Positions 49,213 through 58,826 of a stretch of DNA of 64,000 nucleotides are shown in pieces. The DNA lies in contig NZ_JAUSYN010000002.1 of the NCBI RefSeq assembly GCF_030816915.1, positions 7,267,501 through 7,331,500 on the forward strand. The letters run 5' to 3'. The position numbers were made by a program, and so were the translations under genes. Each line of letters begins with the position of its first letter. Positions within the stretch are counted from its first letter, which is position 1. The notes beneath the pieces are model-generated. The model ran no database searches. It was not told the origin of the DNA and saw nothing but the letters and a program-made list of their open reading frames with translations. Origin of the DNA: Streptomyces sp. B3I8. Its GTDB lineage: Bacteria; Actinomycetota; Actinomycetes; Streptomycetales; Streptomycetaceae.

Positions 49213-51030
49213 ATGTTCCCTGCTCGCACGGCGACCGGCCGCCGCTGGGCCCTGGTCGCGGGTGCCGCCGTCACCTCCGGCGCTCTGCTCACCGGTTGTT
49301 CCGGGGGCGGCGACTCGTCGTCCGGCGGACACTCGGCGGACAGCATCAACTACGCGCTCCCGGCCAACTTCACGCCGAACTGGATCCTCCCGATCGGCAC
49401 CGCCGCGCACCTCAACACCAACAACTCCTCCATATCCCAGGTCCTCTGGGAGCCGCTCATCGCCTACGACGGCTCCACCGGCCAGGTCGGCTGGAACAAG
49501 GACAACTCCCTCGCCACGGCCGCGAAGTTCGCCGGCGACAACAAGAGCGTGACCGTCACCCTCGGCAACCGGCACTGGAGCGACGGCAAGCCGGTCACCT
49601 CGCGCGACGTGGAGTTCTGGTTCAACCTGGTGAAGGCGGACAAGGCCGACTGGGCGAACTACAGCCCGGGCAAGGCGCCGGACAACTGGACCTCGTTCAA
49701 GACCGTCGACGACACGCACTTCACCCTCACCTTCGACAAGGCGTACAACCAACAGTGGATGCTCGCCAACGAGTTGAGCATGATCCGCCCCATGCCGCAG
49801 CACGTGTGGGACAAGACCGGTGACTCCGCCGGTGTCTCGGACCAGGACCGCACCGCCGCCGGCGCCAAGAAGGTGTGGGCCTACCTCAACAAGGCCGCCA
49901 AGAACATCTCCGGCTACGCGAGCGACCCGCTCTGGAAGACGGTCAGTGGCCCGTACACGCTGAAATCCTTCTCCACCGCCGGCAAGGTCCAGCTCGCCGC
50001 CAACGCCAAGTACGACGGCGGCGGCAAGGCCCACATCAAAACCGTCAACCTGCTCCCGTTCACCACGACCGACGCCGAGGCCAACGCACTGCGGGCCGGC
50101 TCGGTCGACTACGGCTACATCAACGCCACCGACCTCGGCCAGGAGGCCTCCTTCACGTCGCGGGGCTACAGCGTCAAGCCGTGGGCGGGCTGGGCGATCA
50201 CCTACATGCCCTACAACTTCAACAACCCGGCCATGGGCGCCGTCTTCAAGCAGCTCTACGCCCGCCAGGCGATCCAGATGTCGGTGGACCAGAAGAGCCT
50301 GTCCAAGGTCATCTTCAACGGCACGGCCGTGCCCACCTTCGGCCCGATCCCGCAGGGTCAGAGCTCCGACTTCGTCTCCCCGGTGCAGAAGGACAACCCG
50401 TACCCCTTCGACACCGCCAAGGCCAAGCAGCTGCTGACCTCGCACGGCTGGACCGAGCAGGGCGGCACCATGGTGTGCACCGACGCGGGCAGCGGCGACG
50501 ACCAGTGCGGCAAGGGTGTCGCCAAGGGCACCACGTTCCGCATGCAGGTGCTGTCGCAGTCCGGCTCGGCCGTCACCGACAACATGATGAGCGCGCTGCA
50601 GTCCTCCTTCGAGAAGACCGGCATCAAGTTCACCATCAAGACCGCCCCGGTCAACTCCGTGCTCTCGCAGTCCGGTCAGTGCAAGCAGGGGGACGCCGGC
50701 TGCAAGTGGCAGCTCTCCTTCTTCGGTACCGCGGGCAGCTGGTACTTCCCGGCGTACCCGAGCGGCGACTCGCTGTTCCAGACCGGCGGCGGCTCCAACT
50801 TCGGCAACTACTCCAACCCGTCGGTGGACAAGCTGATCGACCGGACCACCACCTCCGAATCCACCGAGGCGGTCCAGGAGTACAGCGCCGCACTGGCCAA
50901 GGACCTGCCCGTGATCTGGCTCCCGGAGCCCGACTACCAGGTCTCCGTCGTCAAGGACGGACTCGGTGGCTTCGCCCAGGACTCCCTCGCCAACTTCCAC
51001 CCCGCCATGTGGACGTGGACCGGCAAGTGA
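49213..51030 (+). CDS. Peptide/oligosaccharide ABC transporter substrate-binding lipoprotein
   Basis: A 605-residue family 5 (OppA/DppA) binding protein. Lipobox LLTGC near residue 28 anchors it to the membrane. The mature protein shows ALPANFTPNWILPIG, the SBP_bac_5 motif TVTLGNRHWSDGKPVTSRDVEFWFNL and LPVIWLPEPDYQVSV. gaggaga precedes the ATG. Family 5 proteins bind peptides but also chito- and cello-oligomers; the flanking ROK regulator and kinase favour an amino-sugar-containing ligand (inference). Confidence 0.9.
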   Translation: MFPARTATGRRWALVAGAAVTSGALLTGCSGGGDSSSGGHSADSINYALPANFTPNWILPIGTAAHLNTNNSSISQVLWEPLIAYDGSTGQVGWNKDNSLATAAKFAGDNKSVTVTLGNRHWSDGKPVTSRDVEFWFNLVKADKADWANYSPGKAPDNWTSFKTVDDTHFTLTFDKAYNQQWMLANELSMIRPMPQHVWDKTGDSAGVSDQDRTAAGAKKVWAYLNKAAKNISGYASDPLWKTVSGPYTLKSFSTAGKVQLAANAKYDGGGKAHIKTVNLLPFTTTDAEANALRAGSVDYGYINATDLGQEASFTSRGYSVKPWAGWAITYMPYNFNNPAMGAVFKQLYARQAIQMSVDQKSLSKVIFNGTAVPTFGPIPQGQSSDFVSPVQKDNPYPFDTAKAKQLLTSHGWTEQGGTMVCTDAGSGDDQCGKGVAKGTTFRMQVLSQSGSAVTDNMMSALQSSFEKTGIKFTIKTAPVNSVLSQSGQCKQGDAGCKWQLSFFGTAGSWYFPAYPSGDSLFQTGGGSNFGNYSNPSVDKLIDRTTTSESTEAVQEYSAALAKDLPVIWLPEPDYQVSVVKDGLGGFAQDSLANFHPAMWTWTGK

Positions 51031-51080
51031 GCCCGGCCGGTGACCCCGCGCACCCCTGAGCCGAAGCGACCGGAAAACAC

Positions 51081-52040
51081 ATGAGCACCTCAACGTTCCT
51101 GATTCGACGCGTCCTCCAGGCCCTCGCCGTCGTCGTCATCGTCACGATCGTCGTCTTCGCCCTGCTGCACGCCCTGCCCGGCGGCCCCGCCCGAGGCATC
51201 CTCGGCCCCCAGGCCACCGCCCAGCAGATCGCCCGCTTCAACCACGAACAGGGGCTCGACAAGCCCCTGCCCGTGCAGTACTTCTACTACCTCGATCAGC
51301 TGCTGCACGGTGACCTCGGCACCTCGTACACCCTCAACGCGCCGGTCTCCCGGCTCATCGGGGAACGGCTGCCGAAGACCCTCGTCCTCACCGTCCTGTC
51401 GGCCGTCATCGGGCTGCTCCTGGCGATCCCGCTGGGCATGTGGCAGGCGGTACGGCGCAACCGGCCCGTGGACTACGTCATCACCACACTCAGCTTCATC
51501 GCCTATTCCACCCCCGTCTACTTCCTCGGCCTCGTCCTCGTCCTGGTGTTCAGCCAGGTACTGCCCTGGTTCCCCTCCCAGGCACCGCAGGGCGACTCCC
51601 TGGCCGACGTGCTCTCCGATCCCAAGGCACTGGTTCTGCCCGTGGTCGCCGGCGCCGCCTCCATGATCGCGGTGTTCAGCCGCTACATGCGCGCCGCCAC
51701 CCTGGAGAACCTCTCCGAGGACTACGTCAGGACGGCGCGGGCCGGCGGCGCCCGCTCCCGCGCCATCCTGCGGGGGCACGTCTTCCGCAACTCCCTGACC
51801 CCGGTGGTCGCCATGCTCGGCTACTACGTGCCCGTCCTCTTCGGTGGCGCGCTCGTGGTGGAGCAGCTCTTCAACTACCCGGGGATGGGGCTGCTGTTCT
51901 GGTCCGCCGCGCAGGCGTCCGACTATCCCGTCCTGCTGGGCTGCGTCCTGGTCATCGCCCTCGCCACCGTGGTCGGCACACTCCTCGCCGACATCGTCCA
52001 ACGCGTCATCGACCCCCGAGTGAAGGCAGGCAGGGCATGA
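51081..52040 (+). CDS. DppB/OppB-type ABC permease
   Basis: A 319-residue permease with six membrane helices: MSTSTFLIRRVLQALAVVVI N-terminus, GDLGTSYTLNAPV, the BPD motif region YVRTARAGGARSRAILRGHVFRNSLTP and FNYPGMGLLFWSA. It pairs with the DppC-type permease that overlaps its stop. Confidence 0.93.
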   Translation: MSTSTFLIRRVLQALAVVVIVTIVVFALLHALPGGPARGILGPQATAQQIARFNHEQGLDKPLPVQYFYYLDQLLHGDLGTSYTLNAPVSRLIGERLPKTLVLTVLSAVIGLLLAIPLGMWQAVRRNRPVDYVITTLSFIAYSTPVYFLGLVLVLVFSQVLPWFPSQAPQGDSLADVLSDPKALVLPVVAGAASMIAVFSRYMRAATLENLSEDYVRTARAGGARSRAILRGHVFRNSLTPVVAMLGYYVPVLFGGALVVEQLFNYPGMGLLFWSAAQASDYPVLLGCVLVIALATVVGTLLADIVQRVIDPRVKAGRA

Positions 52041-52939
52041 GCGCCATCCTCCAGCCGGCCGAACTGCCCGGCGCGACCGACACCCCGATCGAGGGCGCCT
52101 CCGGCCTCCGGCTCGCCGTCCGGCGCTTCCTGCGCAACCGGCTCGCCGTCGCCGGGCTCTGCGTCGTCGCCCTCTTCGTCCTGTTCTGCTTCGTGGGCCC
52201 GCTCGTGTACTCCACGGACCAGACCCACACCGCGCTCCAGCAGGTCAACCTCTCCCCGAGCGGGAACCACTGGCTCGGCACCGACGCCGTCGGCCACGAC
52301 GAACTCGGCCGGCTCATGTACGGCGGCAAGGTGTCCCTCGTCGTCGGCCTCGCCGCGGGCGTCCTGGCCACCGTCATCGGCACCCTGTGGGGCGCCACCG
52401 CCGGATACGCGGGCGGGTGGATCGACGCGGCGATGATGCGTGTCGTGGACGCCGGCATCGCCATCCCCGCCCTGTTCATCCTGCTCGTCGTCTCCGCCAT
52501 CACCACCCCCGGTCTCGCCGGGATGATCCTGATCCTCGGCCTGGTGTCCTGGCTCGTGCCCTCCCGGCTCATCCGGGCCGAGACCCTGAGCCTGAAGAAC
52601 CGCGACTACGTCCTCACCCTGCGCGCCATCGGCGGCACGCACGCCCGCGCCATCCTGCGGCACATCCTGCCCAACTCCGTGTCCACCATCATCGTGGCCA
52701 CCACCTTCCAGATCGCCGACGCCATCCTCCTCGTCGCCTACGTCTCCTACCTCGGCCTCGGCGTGCAACCGCCGTCCACCGACTGGGGCGGAATGCTCTC
52801 GGCGGGGCTCAACGCCGCCTACTCCGGCTACTGGTGGCTCATCCTGCCGCCGGGCCTGGCCATCATCCTGGTGGTGTGGGCGTTCAACGCGATCGGGGAC
52901 GGGCTCCGCGACGCATTCGACGTGAGGGGACGAGGATGA
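52037..52939 (+). CDS. DppC/OppC-type ABC permease
   Basis: A 300-residue permease: the N-terminal OppC_N helix (LAVAGLCVVALFVLFCFVGPL), HWLGTDAVGHDELGRLMYGG and the EAA loop DYVLTLRAIGGTHARAILRHILPNS, ending [17 protein letters not shown]. Start and stop overlap both neighbours by 4 bp. Confidence 0.93.
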   Translation: MSAILQPAELPGATDTPIEGASGLRLAVRRFLRNRLAVAGLCVVALFVLFCFVGPLVYSTDQTHTALQQVNLSPSGNHWLGTDAVGHDELGRLMYGGKVSLVVGLAAGVLATVIGTLWGATAGYAGGWIDAAMMRVVDAGIAIPALFILLVVSAITTPGLAGMILILGLVSWLVPSRLIRAETLSLKNRDYVLTLRAIGGTHARAILRHILPNSVSTIIVATTFQIADAILLVAYVSYLGLGVQPPSTDWGGMLSAGLNAAYSGYWWLILPPGLAIILVVWAFNAIGDGLRDAFDVRGRG

Positions 52940-54729
52940 CCGCCCAGCCCGACGACACCGCGACGGCGGCCGAGCCGATACTCGAACTCGACGACCTCGG
53001 CGTCGTCTTCACCACCGAGTCCGCGCGGGTCCCCGCCGTGCGCGGGGTGTCCCTCCAGGTCCGGCCCGGCGAGACCCTCGCCCTGGTCGGCGAGTCGGGT
53101 TCGGGCAAGTCCACCGTCGCGCTCGCCGCGATGGGGCTGCTGTCCGGCAACGCCCGCGTCACCGGCCGGGCCGCCGTCGCCGGCACCGACATCGTCGGCG
53201 CGGACGAGGCCGGGCTCGCCCGGCTGCGCGGACGGACCGTCTCCATGGTGTTCCAGGAACCGGCCACCGCGCTCGACCCGCTCACCCGCATCGGCGGACA
53301 GATCAGCGAGGTGATCCGCAACCACCACGACGTCACCGCCCAGGACGCCGCCGCCCGCGCCGTCGACCTGCTGCGCCGGGTCGGCATCCCCGAACCCGAA
53401 CGACGCGTCCGCGCCTACCCCTTCCAGCTCTCCGGCGGCCAGCGCCAGCGCGTCGTCATCGCCATGGCCATCGCCAACGACCCCGCCCTGCTGATCGCCG
53501 ACGAGCCCACCACCGCGCTCGACGTCACCGTGCAGGCGGAGATCCTCGACCTGCTGCGCCGGCTCGCCGCCGAGACCGGCACCGGCGTCCTCCTCGTCAC
53601 CCACAACATGGGCGTCGTCGCCGACTTCGCCGACCGGGTCGCCGTGATGCACCAGGGCCGCATCGTGGAGAGCGGCACCGTCGAGGACGTGCTGCTCCGC
53701 CCCACCCACGACTACACCCGGCGGCTGCTGGCGGCCGTACCGCGACTGACGGTCGCGTCGACGGGAGAACGGCGGCCGGCGGGCGGGGCCCGCAGGGTCA
53801 CCGAGCGGGCCCCGAAGAACGAGGCCGGATCGACCGGCGCACGTCCCGACGGGGAGTCCGACAGCACGTCCGGCGGTGGTGCCGCGGGCGGGCCCGTCGT
53901 CGAGCTGAGGGACGTGTCCGTCGTGTACGGGCGCGGCAAGCGGGCCGTGCGCGCGCTGGACGGGGTGTCGTTCGTCGTGCGGCCCGGCGAAACCCTGGGC
54001 CTGGTCGGGGAGTCCGGATCCGGCAAGTCCACCGCGGCGCGGGTCGCCCTCGGGCTGATCGGCCCGGACGCCGGAACCGTCTCCCTCTTCGGCACCGATC
54101 TCGCGCGCACCCGGGGCCGCGCCCGGCGGGCGCTGCGGGCCGGTATCGGGGTGGTGCTGCAGGACCCGGTCGCCTCGCTCGACGCGCGGATGACCGTCGG
54201 CAGCTGCGTCGCCGAGCCCCTGCTCGTCCACCGCCGCGAGATGTCCGCGCGGGACCGGCGCAGCCGGGTCGAGGACGTACTCGAACAGGTACGGCTGCCG
54301 CGCGCACTCGCCCGCCGCGCCCCCGGCGAACTGTCCGGCGGACAGCGCCAGCGGGTCAGCCTGGCCCGCGCCCTGGTGCTCGAACCCCGGCTGCTCGTCG
54401 CCGACGAACCCACCAGCGCGCTCGACGTCAGCGTGCAGGAATCCGTCCTCGAGGTCATCACCGAACTCCAGGACGACCTCGGTTTCGCCTGCCTGTTCGT
54501 CTCCCACGACCTCGCCGTCGTCCAGCACTTCGCCCGCCGGGTCGCCGTCATGCGGGCCGGGCGGATCGAGGAGCAGGGCCCCACCGGCGAGACGCTGCTC
54601 CACCCGGAGACCGACTACACCCGGCGGCTGCTGGCCGCCGCCCCGGTCCCCGATCCGGTGGTCCAGCGCGCACGCAGAACCGAACGCCTGGCCGCCCTCG
54701 CGGCCGGACGTACGGAGGGCGGGGCGTGA
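52936..54729 (+). CDS. Fused dual ATPase (DppD-DppF type) of the ABC transporter
   Basis: A 597-residue protein with two complete nucleotide-binding domains. Domain 1 (residues 15-260): [30 protein letters not shown] roughly 50-residue disordered linker ([17 protein letters not shown]) follows. Domain 2 (315-570): [29 protein letters not shown]. Each has the [10 protein letters not shown] oligopeptide-transport tail. The fusion replaces separate DppD and DppF. It energises the adjacent permeases and overlaps the ROK kinase gene. Confidence 0.95.
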   Translation: MTAQPDDTATAAEPILELDDLGVVFTTESARVPAVRGVSLQVRPGETLALVGESGSGKSTVALAAMGLLSGNARVTGRAAVAGTDIVGADEAGLARLRGRTVSMVFQEPATALDPLTRIGGQISEVIRNHHDVTAQDAAARAVDLLRRVGIPEPERRVRAYPFQLSGGQRQRVVIAMAIANDPALLIADEPTTALDVTVQAEILDLLRRLAAETGTGVLLVTHNMGVVADFADRVAVMHQGRIVESGTVEDVLLRPTHDYTRRLLAAVPRLTVASTGERRPAGGARRVTERAPKNEAGSTGARPDGESDSTSGGGAAGGPVVELRDVSVVYGRGKRAVRALDGVSFVVRPGETLGLVGESGSGKSTAARVALGLIGPDAGTVSLFGTDLARTRGRARRALRAGIGVVLQDPVASLDARMTVGSCVAEPLLVHRREMSARDRRSRVEDVLEQVRLPRALARRAPGELSGGQRQRVSLARALVLEPRLLVADEPTSALDVSVQESVLEVITELQDDLGFACLFVSHDLAVVQHFARRVAVMRAGRIEEQGPTGETLLHPETDYTRRLLAAAPVPDPVVQRARRTERLAALAAGRTEGGA

Positions 54730-55679
54730 GCGACCGCACCCTGTACGCCGGTGTGGACATCGGCGGTACCACGACCCAGGTCGTCCTCTGCGACGACGCC
54801 CTCACGGTCCTCGACCGCGCCGAGACCACCACGCCGGCCGCCCACGGCGGACAGGCGATGATCGACGCCGCGCTCGGGGCGCTGACCCCGCTGCTGCGCG
54901 GTACACCCGGCCGGCTGACCGGCGTCGGCGTCGGCGCGGCAGGGGTCGTGGACTCCGCCGAGGGCCGCGTCCTGGTGGCCAGTGACTCCTTCCGCGGCTG
55001 GGCCGGTTTCCCGGTCACCACCGCGGTGGCGGACGCGCTCGGCGTGCCGGCCTTCCTCGACAACGACGTCAACGCGTTCCTGCGCGGCGAGGCGTCCTCG
55101 GGTGCGGTCCGGGGCGAACCGGACGTCCTCGGCATCACCCTCGGCACGGGAGTCGGCGGCGCCCTGTGGACGGACGGCCGCCTCTTCCCCGGGCCGCACG
55201 GCGCGGCCGGTGAGATCGGGCACATCCCCGGCTTCGGCGACCTGCCCTGCACCTGCGGCGGCCGCGGCCACCTGGAGACCCTCGCCTCCGGCCGCTCGCT
55301 CGCCGCCCGGTACGCCGAGCGCACGGGCCGCACGCTCACCGCCCCCGACCTCGCGGACGCGGCGGGAAGCGGCGACGAGGACGCGCGGGCGGTGTTCCAC
55401 GACGCCGCTGCCGGGCTCGCCCGGGCGGTCGTCATGACCGCCGGGCTCGTGGACATCACCACGGTGGTGATCGGCGGCGGCGTCAGCCGGGCGTGGCACC
55501 TGCTGGAGCCGGTGATACGGCAGCGGCTCGTCGAGGAGCCGCCGGTCAGCGGGCATCCGGTCCGCCTGGTCCGGGCCGGGCTCGGCCCCGACGCGGTGCC
55601 GGTGGGGGCGGCGTCCCGGGCTCGCCTGGAGACGGGCCGGGGACGCCGCGTCGAGCCGGCGTCGACGCCGGCGCCGTAG
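54726..55679 (+). CDS. ROK-family sugar kinase
   Basis: A 317-residue ROK protein without HTH: phosphate-binding GVDIGGTTTQVVL, FLDNDVNAFLRGE with the catalytic Asp, HGAAGEIGHI and the zinc motif CTCGGRGHLETLASG. The usual third Cys is His here. It probably phosphorylates glucose, GlcNAc or a related sugar released from the imported ligand. GTG start overlaps the ATPase stop. The convergent end is marked by a 48-bp palindrome. Confidence 0.9.
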   Translation: MSDRTLYAGVDIGGTTTQVVLCDDALTVLDRAETTTPAAHGGQAMIDAALGALTPLLRGTPGRLTGVGVGAAGVVDSAEGRVLVASDSFRGWAGFPVTTAVADALGVPAFLDNDVNAFLRGEASSGAVRGEPDVLGITLGTGVGGALWTDGRLFPGPHGAAGEIGHIPGFGDLPCTCGGRGHLETLASGRSLAARYAERTGRTLTAPDLADAAGSGDEDARAVFHDAAAGLARAVVMTAGLVDITTVVIGGGVSRAWHLLEPVIRQRLVEEPPVSGHPVRLVRAGLGPDAVPVGAASRARLETGRGRRVEPASTPAP

Positions 55680-55728
55680 GGCCCCCTTTTCAGGGGCGCA
55701 GGGCGGTTGTGCGCGGCTGCGTGGTGGC

Positions 55729-55753
55729 TGGTCGCGCAGTTCCCCGCGCCCCT
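55729..55753. repeat. Common Streptomyces intergenic motif
   Basis: The stretch containing gcgcagttccccgcgcccct (55734-55753) is, from memory, a very widespread intergenic sequence in Streptomyces. Its role is unknown to me. Confidence 0.6.
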
Positions 55754-55792
55754 ACAGGGCCGCGCCCCTACAGGGCCGCGCCCCTACAGGGC
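55745..55792. repeat. Three exact 16-bp tandem copies
   Basis: cgcgcccctacagggc at 55745-55760, 55761-55776 and 55777-55792; the last copies form the left arm of the following palindrome. Confidence 0.95.
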
Positions 55793-55818
55793 CGCGGCCC
55801 TGTAGGGGCGCGGCCCTG
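55771..55818. terminator. 48-bp perfect palindrome, bidirectional terminator
   Basis: Twenty-four bases on each side of 55794/55795 pair perfectly with no spacer. Position between the convergent ROK kinase and GH16 genes fits a bidirectional terminator. Confidence 0.8.
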
Positions 55819-55829
55819 CGGGGTTCGGG

Positions 55830-57254
55830 TCACGTTCCCGGGACCGTGTCCTCGAACGTCGTGCCCGCCGAGCGGTAGGCCGCGACCTTCGCGGCGACCT
55901 GGGCCGGTGTCAGGGCCTGGTCCTTCACGTGCAGGACGTAGTCGATCTTCTCGTCGTACGCCCGCGGGCTGGTGCTCGACTGTCCGCCGAAGTCGATCAG
56001 CCACTGGTTGAAGTTGATCGACATCGGCCGCTCCGGCAGGTACTGCGCGTCGTGCGTGCCGAACAGCTGCCCGTCGATGTAGTACCGGATGACGCTGTTG
56101 TCGATGGTGAGCACCAGGTCGTGCCAGCCGTCGTAGCTCTGCCGGCCCTCCGTGTGCTGGTTCACCGCCTGCCACGGGTCCGGGTTGTAGGTCTCCCAGG
56201 ACGTCGTGTACAGGATGTTCGACGACTCGCCCCAGCCTCCGTTGGGCAGGTACTCGAAGTCGTACTCCGAGTAGTCGTCGGCCATGGGCGCCTTGAGGTC
56301 GTTGATGGTGAAGAACGTCTGGACGAGGTGGTCCCCGTCCGGCCCGCTCTTCGGGGCGTCGCTGAACCGGACCCGCGCCGCGTACGTGCCGTTCTTGAAC
56401 TTCAGCGCCTTGGTGAGGACTTCGGCCTGCTTGGTGTTCTCGCCGGAGCCCGCCGTGGACGTCTCCAGGTTCATCACGGAGTTGCCGCCCGAGGAGGAGA
56501 ACGTGACGTTCCCCGGGGCCCAGGTCGCGCCGGGGATGCCCGGGCCACCGGAGTTGGAGCGCACGCTCCAGCCGTTGGCCGAGATCCTCGGGTCGTTGTA
56601 CGACGAGTAGTTGAAGTCGTCGAACAGCGCCGTCCCGGCGTTCGGGCCCCCGGGGTCTCCGGGATCGCCCGGGTCTCCGGGGTCCCCCGGGTCGTTGCCC
56701 TCGGGCGCCGTACCCCACACGGTCGCGCCGCCGACCTGGGCGGTCACCTTGGACCAGTTCGCGTACGACGTCTGTCCCGCGCCGAAGGAGTAGTCGTCGC
56801 CCTGGTTGAGCGGTTGCCAGTCGGAACGGTAGAACCGGAGCTGCAGGTCGCCCGAGTCGGCGCCCGCGGTGAGCGTGCCCGCGCCGGAGGTGAAGCCGAT
56901 CTCCAGATAGCGGTCGGCGGTCGCGGTGGGATGCGCGAGCGTGCCGAAGGTGCCGGTGACGTTGGCACACCCCTTGACCGCCCACGAGCAGGCGAAGCGG
57001 TAACCCGCGCCCGCCGAGTCGGCCTTGAAGTAGTACCGCACCTTGACCGAGCTCAGGGACACCGCGGTGTCCCCGGTGTTGCGCACCTTCAGCCACGGCT
57101 CCGCCTGGTCGGAACCCGTGGAGCCGGTGTGGTACTGCACGCTCACCGCGCTCGTGGCCGCGCCGGCGCTCGGGGGGAACGCGACGAGGCCCACCGCGCC
57201 GAGCACGGCGGCGACGGCACAGGTGACCGATCGTCCGAGGGTCGTCCTTCTCAT
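55830..57254 (-). CDS. Secreted CBM3-GH16 glycoside hydrolase
   Basis: A 474-residue secreted enzyme. Signal peptide (residues 1-32, ending SAGAA). A CBM3-like cellulose-binding module (38-185: PWLKVRNTGDTAVSLSSVKVRYYF, YLEIGFTSGAG, DDYSFGAG). A GDP-repeat linker (190-205). A GH16 beta-jelly-roll (210-440) with the catalytic ExDxE motif as EYDFE. GH16 enzymes cleave beta-1,3/1,4-glucans, xyloglucan or galactans; the subfamily cannot be fixed. Its ATG overlaps the GH20 stop, making it the last gene of the GntR-controlled operon. Confidence 0.9.
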   Translation of the reverse strand: MRRTTLGRSVTCAVAAVLGAVGLVAFPPSAGAATSAVSVQYHTGSTGSDQAEPWLKVRNTGDTAVSLSSVKVRYYFKADSAGAGYRFACSWAVKGCANVTGTFGTLAHPTATADRYLEIGFTSGAGTLTAGADSGDLQLRFYRSDWQPLNQGDDYSFGAGQTSYANWSKVTAQVGGATVWGTAPEGNDPGDPGDPGDPGDPGGPNAGTALFDDFNYSSYNDPRISANGWSVRSNSGGPGIPGATWAPGNVTFSSSGGNSVMNLETSTAGSGENTKQAEVLTKALKFKNGTYAARVRFSDAPKSGPDGDHLVQTFFTINDLKAPMADDYSEYDFEYLPNGGWGESSNILYTTSWETYNPDPWQAVNQHTEGRQSYDGWHDLVLTIDNSVIRYYIDGQLFGTHDAQYLPERPMSINFNQWLIDFGGQSSTSPRAYDEKIDYVLHVKDQALTPAQVAAKVAAYRSAGTTFEDTVPGT

Positions 57255-58816
57255 GACTGTTCCTTTCCGGAACTGTGGGGGGCGGGGAGGTGGGGGTGCA
57301 GAGGCCCGTGCCGCACGCCGAGGGCGGTGAGCCGCGGGGCGTGCGCCGTGAGTCGGTCGTGGAAGTGCGGCCAGGACGCGGCGCCGGACCAGGCCCGGTC
57401 GGCGAACGCGCACAGGCGGGGGAAGGCGAGATGGTCGAGGTGTTCCGGCGCGGACACGAACTCGGTCCACAACGCGGCATGCAGGCCGACGAGTTCACCG
57501 GCCGTGTCGTCGCTCTCCGGCACGGTGTGCTCGTGGACGGCGCGCAGGTCGACCACGCCCCCGGGCTGCGCCGGCGGTTCGGTGGGGGAGTCGGTCTGGG
57601 CGTAGTCGAGGTAGGCGGCCCGGTGGTGGGCACTGATCACCGCGTGGCCGCGCTTGAGGGCGATCCGCGTGTGCTCGGGTTCGCGCCAGGTCATCACCGT
57701 GAACTCCGGCGGCAGCCCCTCGCCCGTTTCCGCCCAGGCGACCGGGGTGCGGCCCCGCTCCAGGACATGCGCGCCGACACGGCGCAGGAACCAGCCGTGC
57801 AGCGCCTCCGGGCCCGCGAGCCCCTCGGCCGCGGCCCGCGCCCTGGCCACGGGGCTCGCCGCCCACTGCTTCGTCGGGCACTCGTCGCCCCCGAGGTGGA
57901 TGTGCGGGGAGGGGAAGACGTCGATGACCTCGTCGAGGACGGTGCGGCAGAAGTCGAACACCGGCTCGTGGACGCCGAGCACGGTGTCGCACACCCCCCA
58001 CTCGGTCCACACGCCGACCCGCCGCCCCGGCACCGCGCCCAGCTCCGGATGGGCGGCGACGGCGGCCCGCGCGTGCCCCGGCATCTCGATTCCCGGCACC
58101 ATGGTGACCCCGCGCGCGGCGGCGTAGGCGACGAGGCCGGTCAACTCCTCGCGGGTGTACGCCCCTTCGTGCGGTGCCCCGTCGAAGACGGTGGACCCGG
58201 CGGGACCCACCATCGACTCGGCGCGCCGCCCGCCCACCTCCGTGAGCCGTGGGTAGGCCGCGATCGGCATGCGCCAGCCCTGGTCGTCGGTGAGGTGCAG
58301 CTGGAACACGTTCAGTTTGTGCAGGGCGAGCAGGTCCACGTACCGGCGCAGCAGTGACACGGGCTGGAAGTGCCGGGCCACGTCGAGCATGAAGCCCCGC
58401 CAGGGGTGCCGGGGCACGTCGGTGATCTCCACGCAGGGCAGTTGCCAGGCGGCGCCGGGCGAGGGACGTCCGGACAGGGCCCGCGCCGGCAGCAGTTGAC
58501 GCAGGGTCTGGATGCCGCGCAGCAGGCCGGTGACTCCGCCCGCCCGCAGCAGTACGGCGTCCGGGGCGACGGTCAGGCCGTACCCCTCCGCGCCCAGCCC
58601 CGTCAGCCTCGGGTCGAGCGCCAGGACGAAAGGCCCGTCGGGGGAGGCGGGGAAGGCCGGCCCGGAGGACGGACCGGCGAGTGTCCGCAGCAGCGCGGCC
58701 GCGGGTTCCGCGCCGGGCGAAATCCGCAGTGACGTGCTCGCGCGCAGGGTGAAGGCACCGGGCCGGTGGGCGATTTGAGTGGGCTGGGGGATCACTACGG
58801 GCGGGTGAGCGGACAC
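57251..58816 (-). CDS. GH20 beta-N-acetylhexosaminidase
   Basis: A 521-residue enzyme. N-terminal GH20b domain (residues 10-130); TIM barrel from RHPWRGFMLDVARHFQPV; catalytic Asp-Glu pair in HIHLGGDECPTKQW near residue 300; GIEMPGHARAAVAAHPELG and a Trp-rich end (LHAALWTEFV). No signal peptide is visible, so it likely acts inside the cell on chitobiose-type sugars brought in by the ABC transporter, as DasD does. The GTG start has ggagga six bases upstream. The stop overlaps the GH16 start. Confidence 0.93.
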   Translation of the reverse strand: MSAHPPVVIPQPTQIAHRPGAFTLRASTSLRISPGAEPAAALLRTLAGPSSGPAFPASPDGPFVLALDPRLTGLGAEGYGLTVAPDAVLLRAGGVTGLLRGIQTLRQLLPARALSGRPSPGAAWQLPCVEITDVPRHPWRGFMLDVARHFQPVSLLRRYVDLLALHKLNVFQLHLTDDQGWRMPIAAYPRLTEVGGRRAESMVGPAGSTVFDGAPHEGAYTREELTGLVAYAAARGVTMVPGIEMPGHARAAVAAHPELGAVPGRRVGVWTEWGVCDTVLGVHEPVFDFCRTVLDEVIDVFPSPHIHLGGDECPTKQWAASPVARARAAAEGLAGPEALHGWFLRRVGAHVLERGRTPVAWAETGEGLPPEFTVMTWREPEHTRIALKRGHAVISAHHRAAYLDYAQTDSPTEPPAQPGGVVDLRAVHEHTVPESDDTAGELVGLHAALWTEFVSAPEHLDHLAFPRLCAFADRAWSGAASWPHFHDRLTAHAPRLTALGVRHGPLHPHLPAPHSSGKEQS

Positions 58817-58826
58817 TGCTGTCCTC

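Noticed and set aside
49078..51093. 671-codon minus-strand frame opposite the binding protein
   Set aside because: The plus-strand family 5 binding protein has a lipobox and full-length match; the antisense frame has none.
52828..54603. 591-codon minus-strand frame opposite the fused ATPase
   Set aside because: Both ATPase domains have complete motifs on the plus strand; the shadow is low complexity.
55745..55818. Insertion-sequence end or attachment site
   Set aside because: No transposase, target duplication or integrase nearby; the position between convergent genes fits a terminator.
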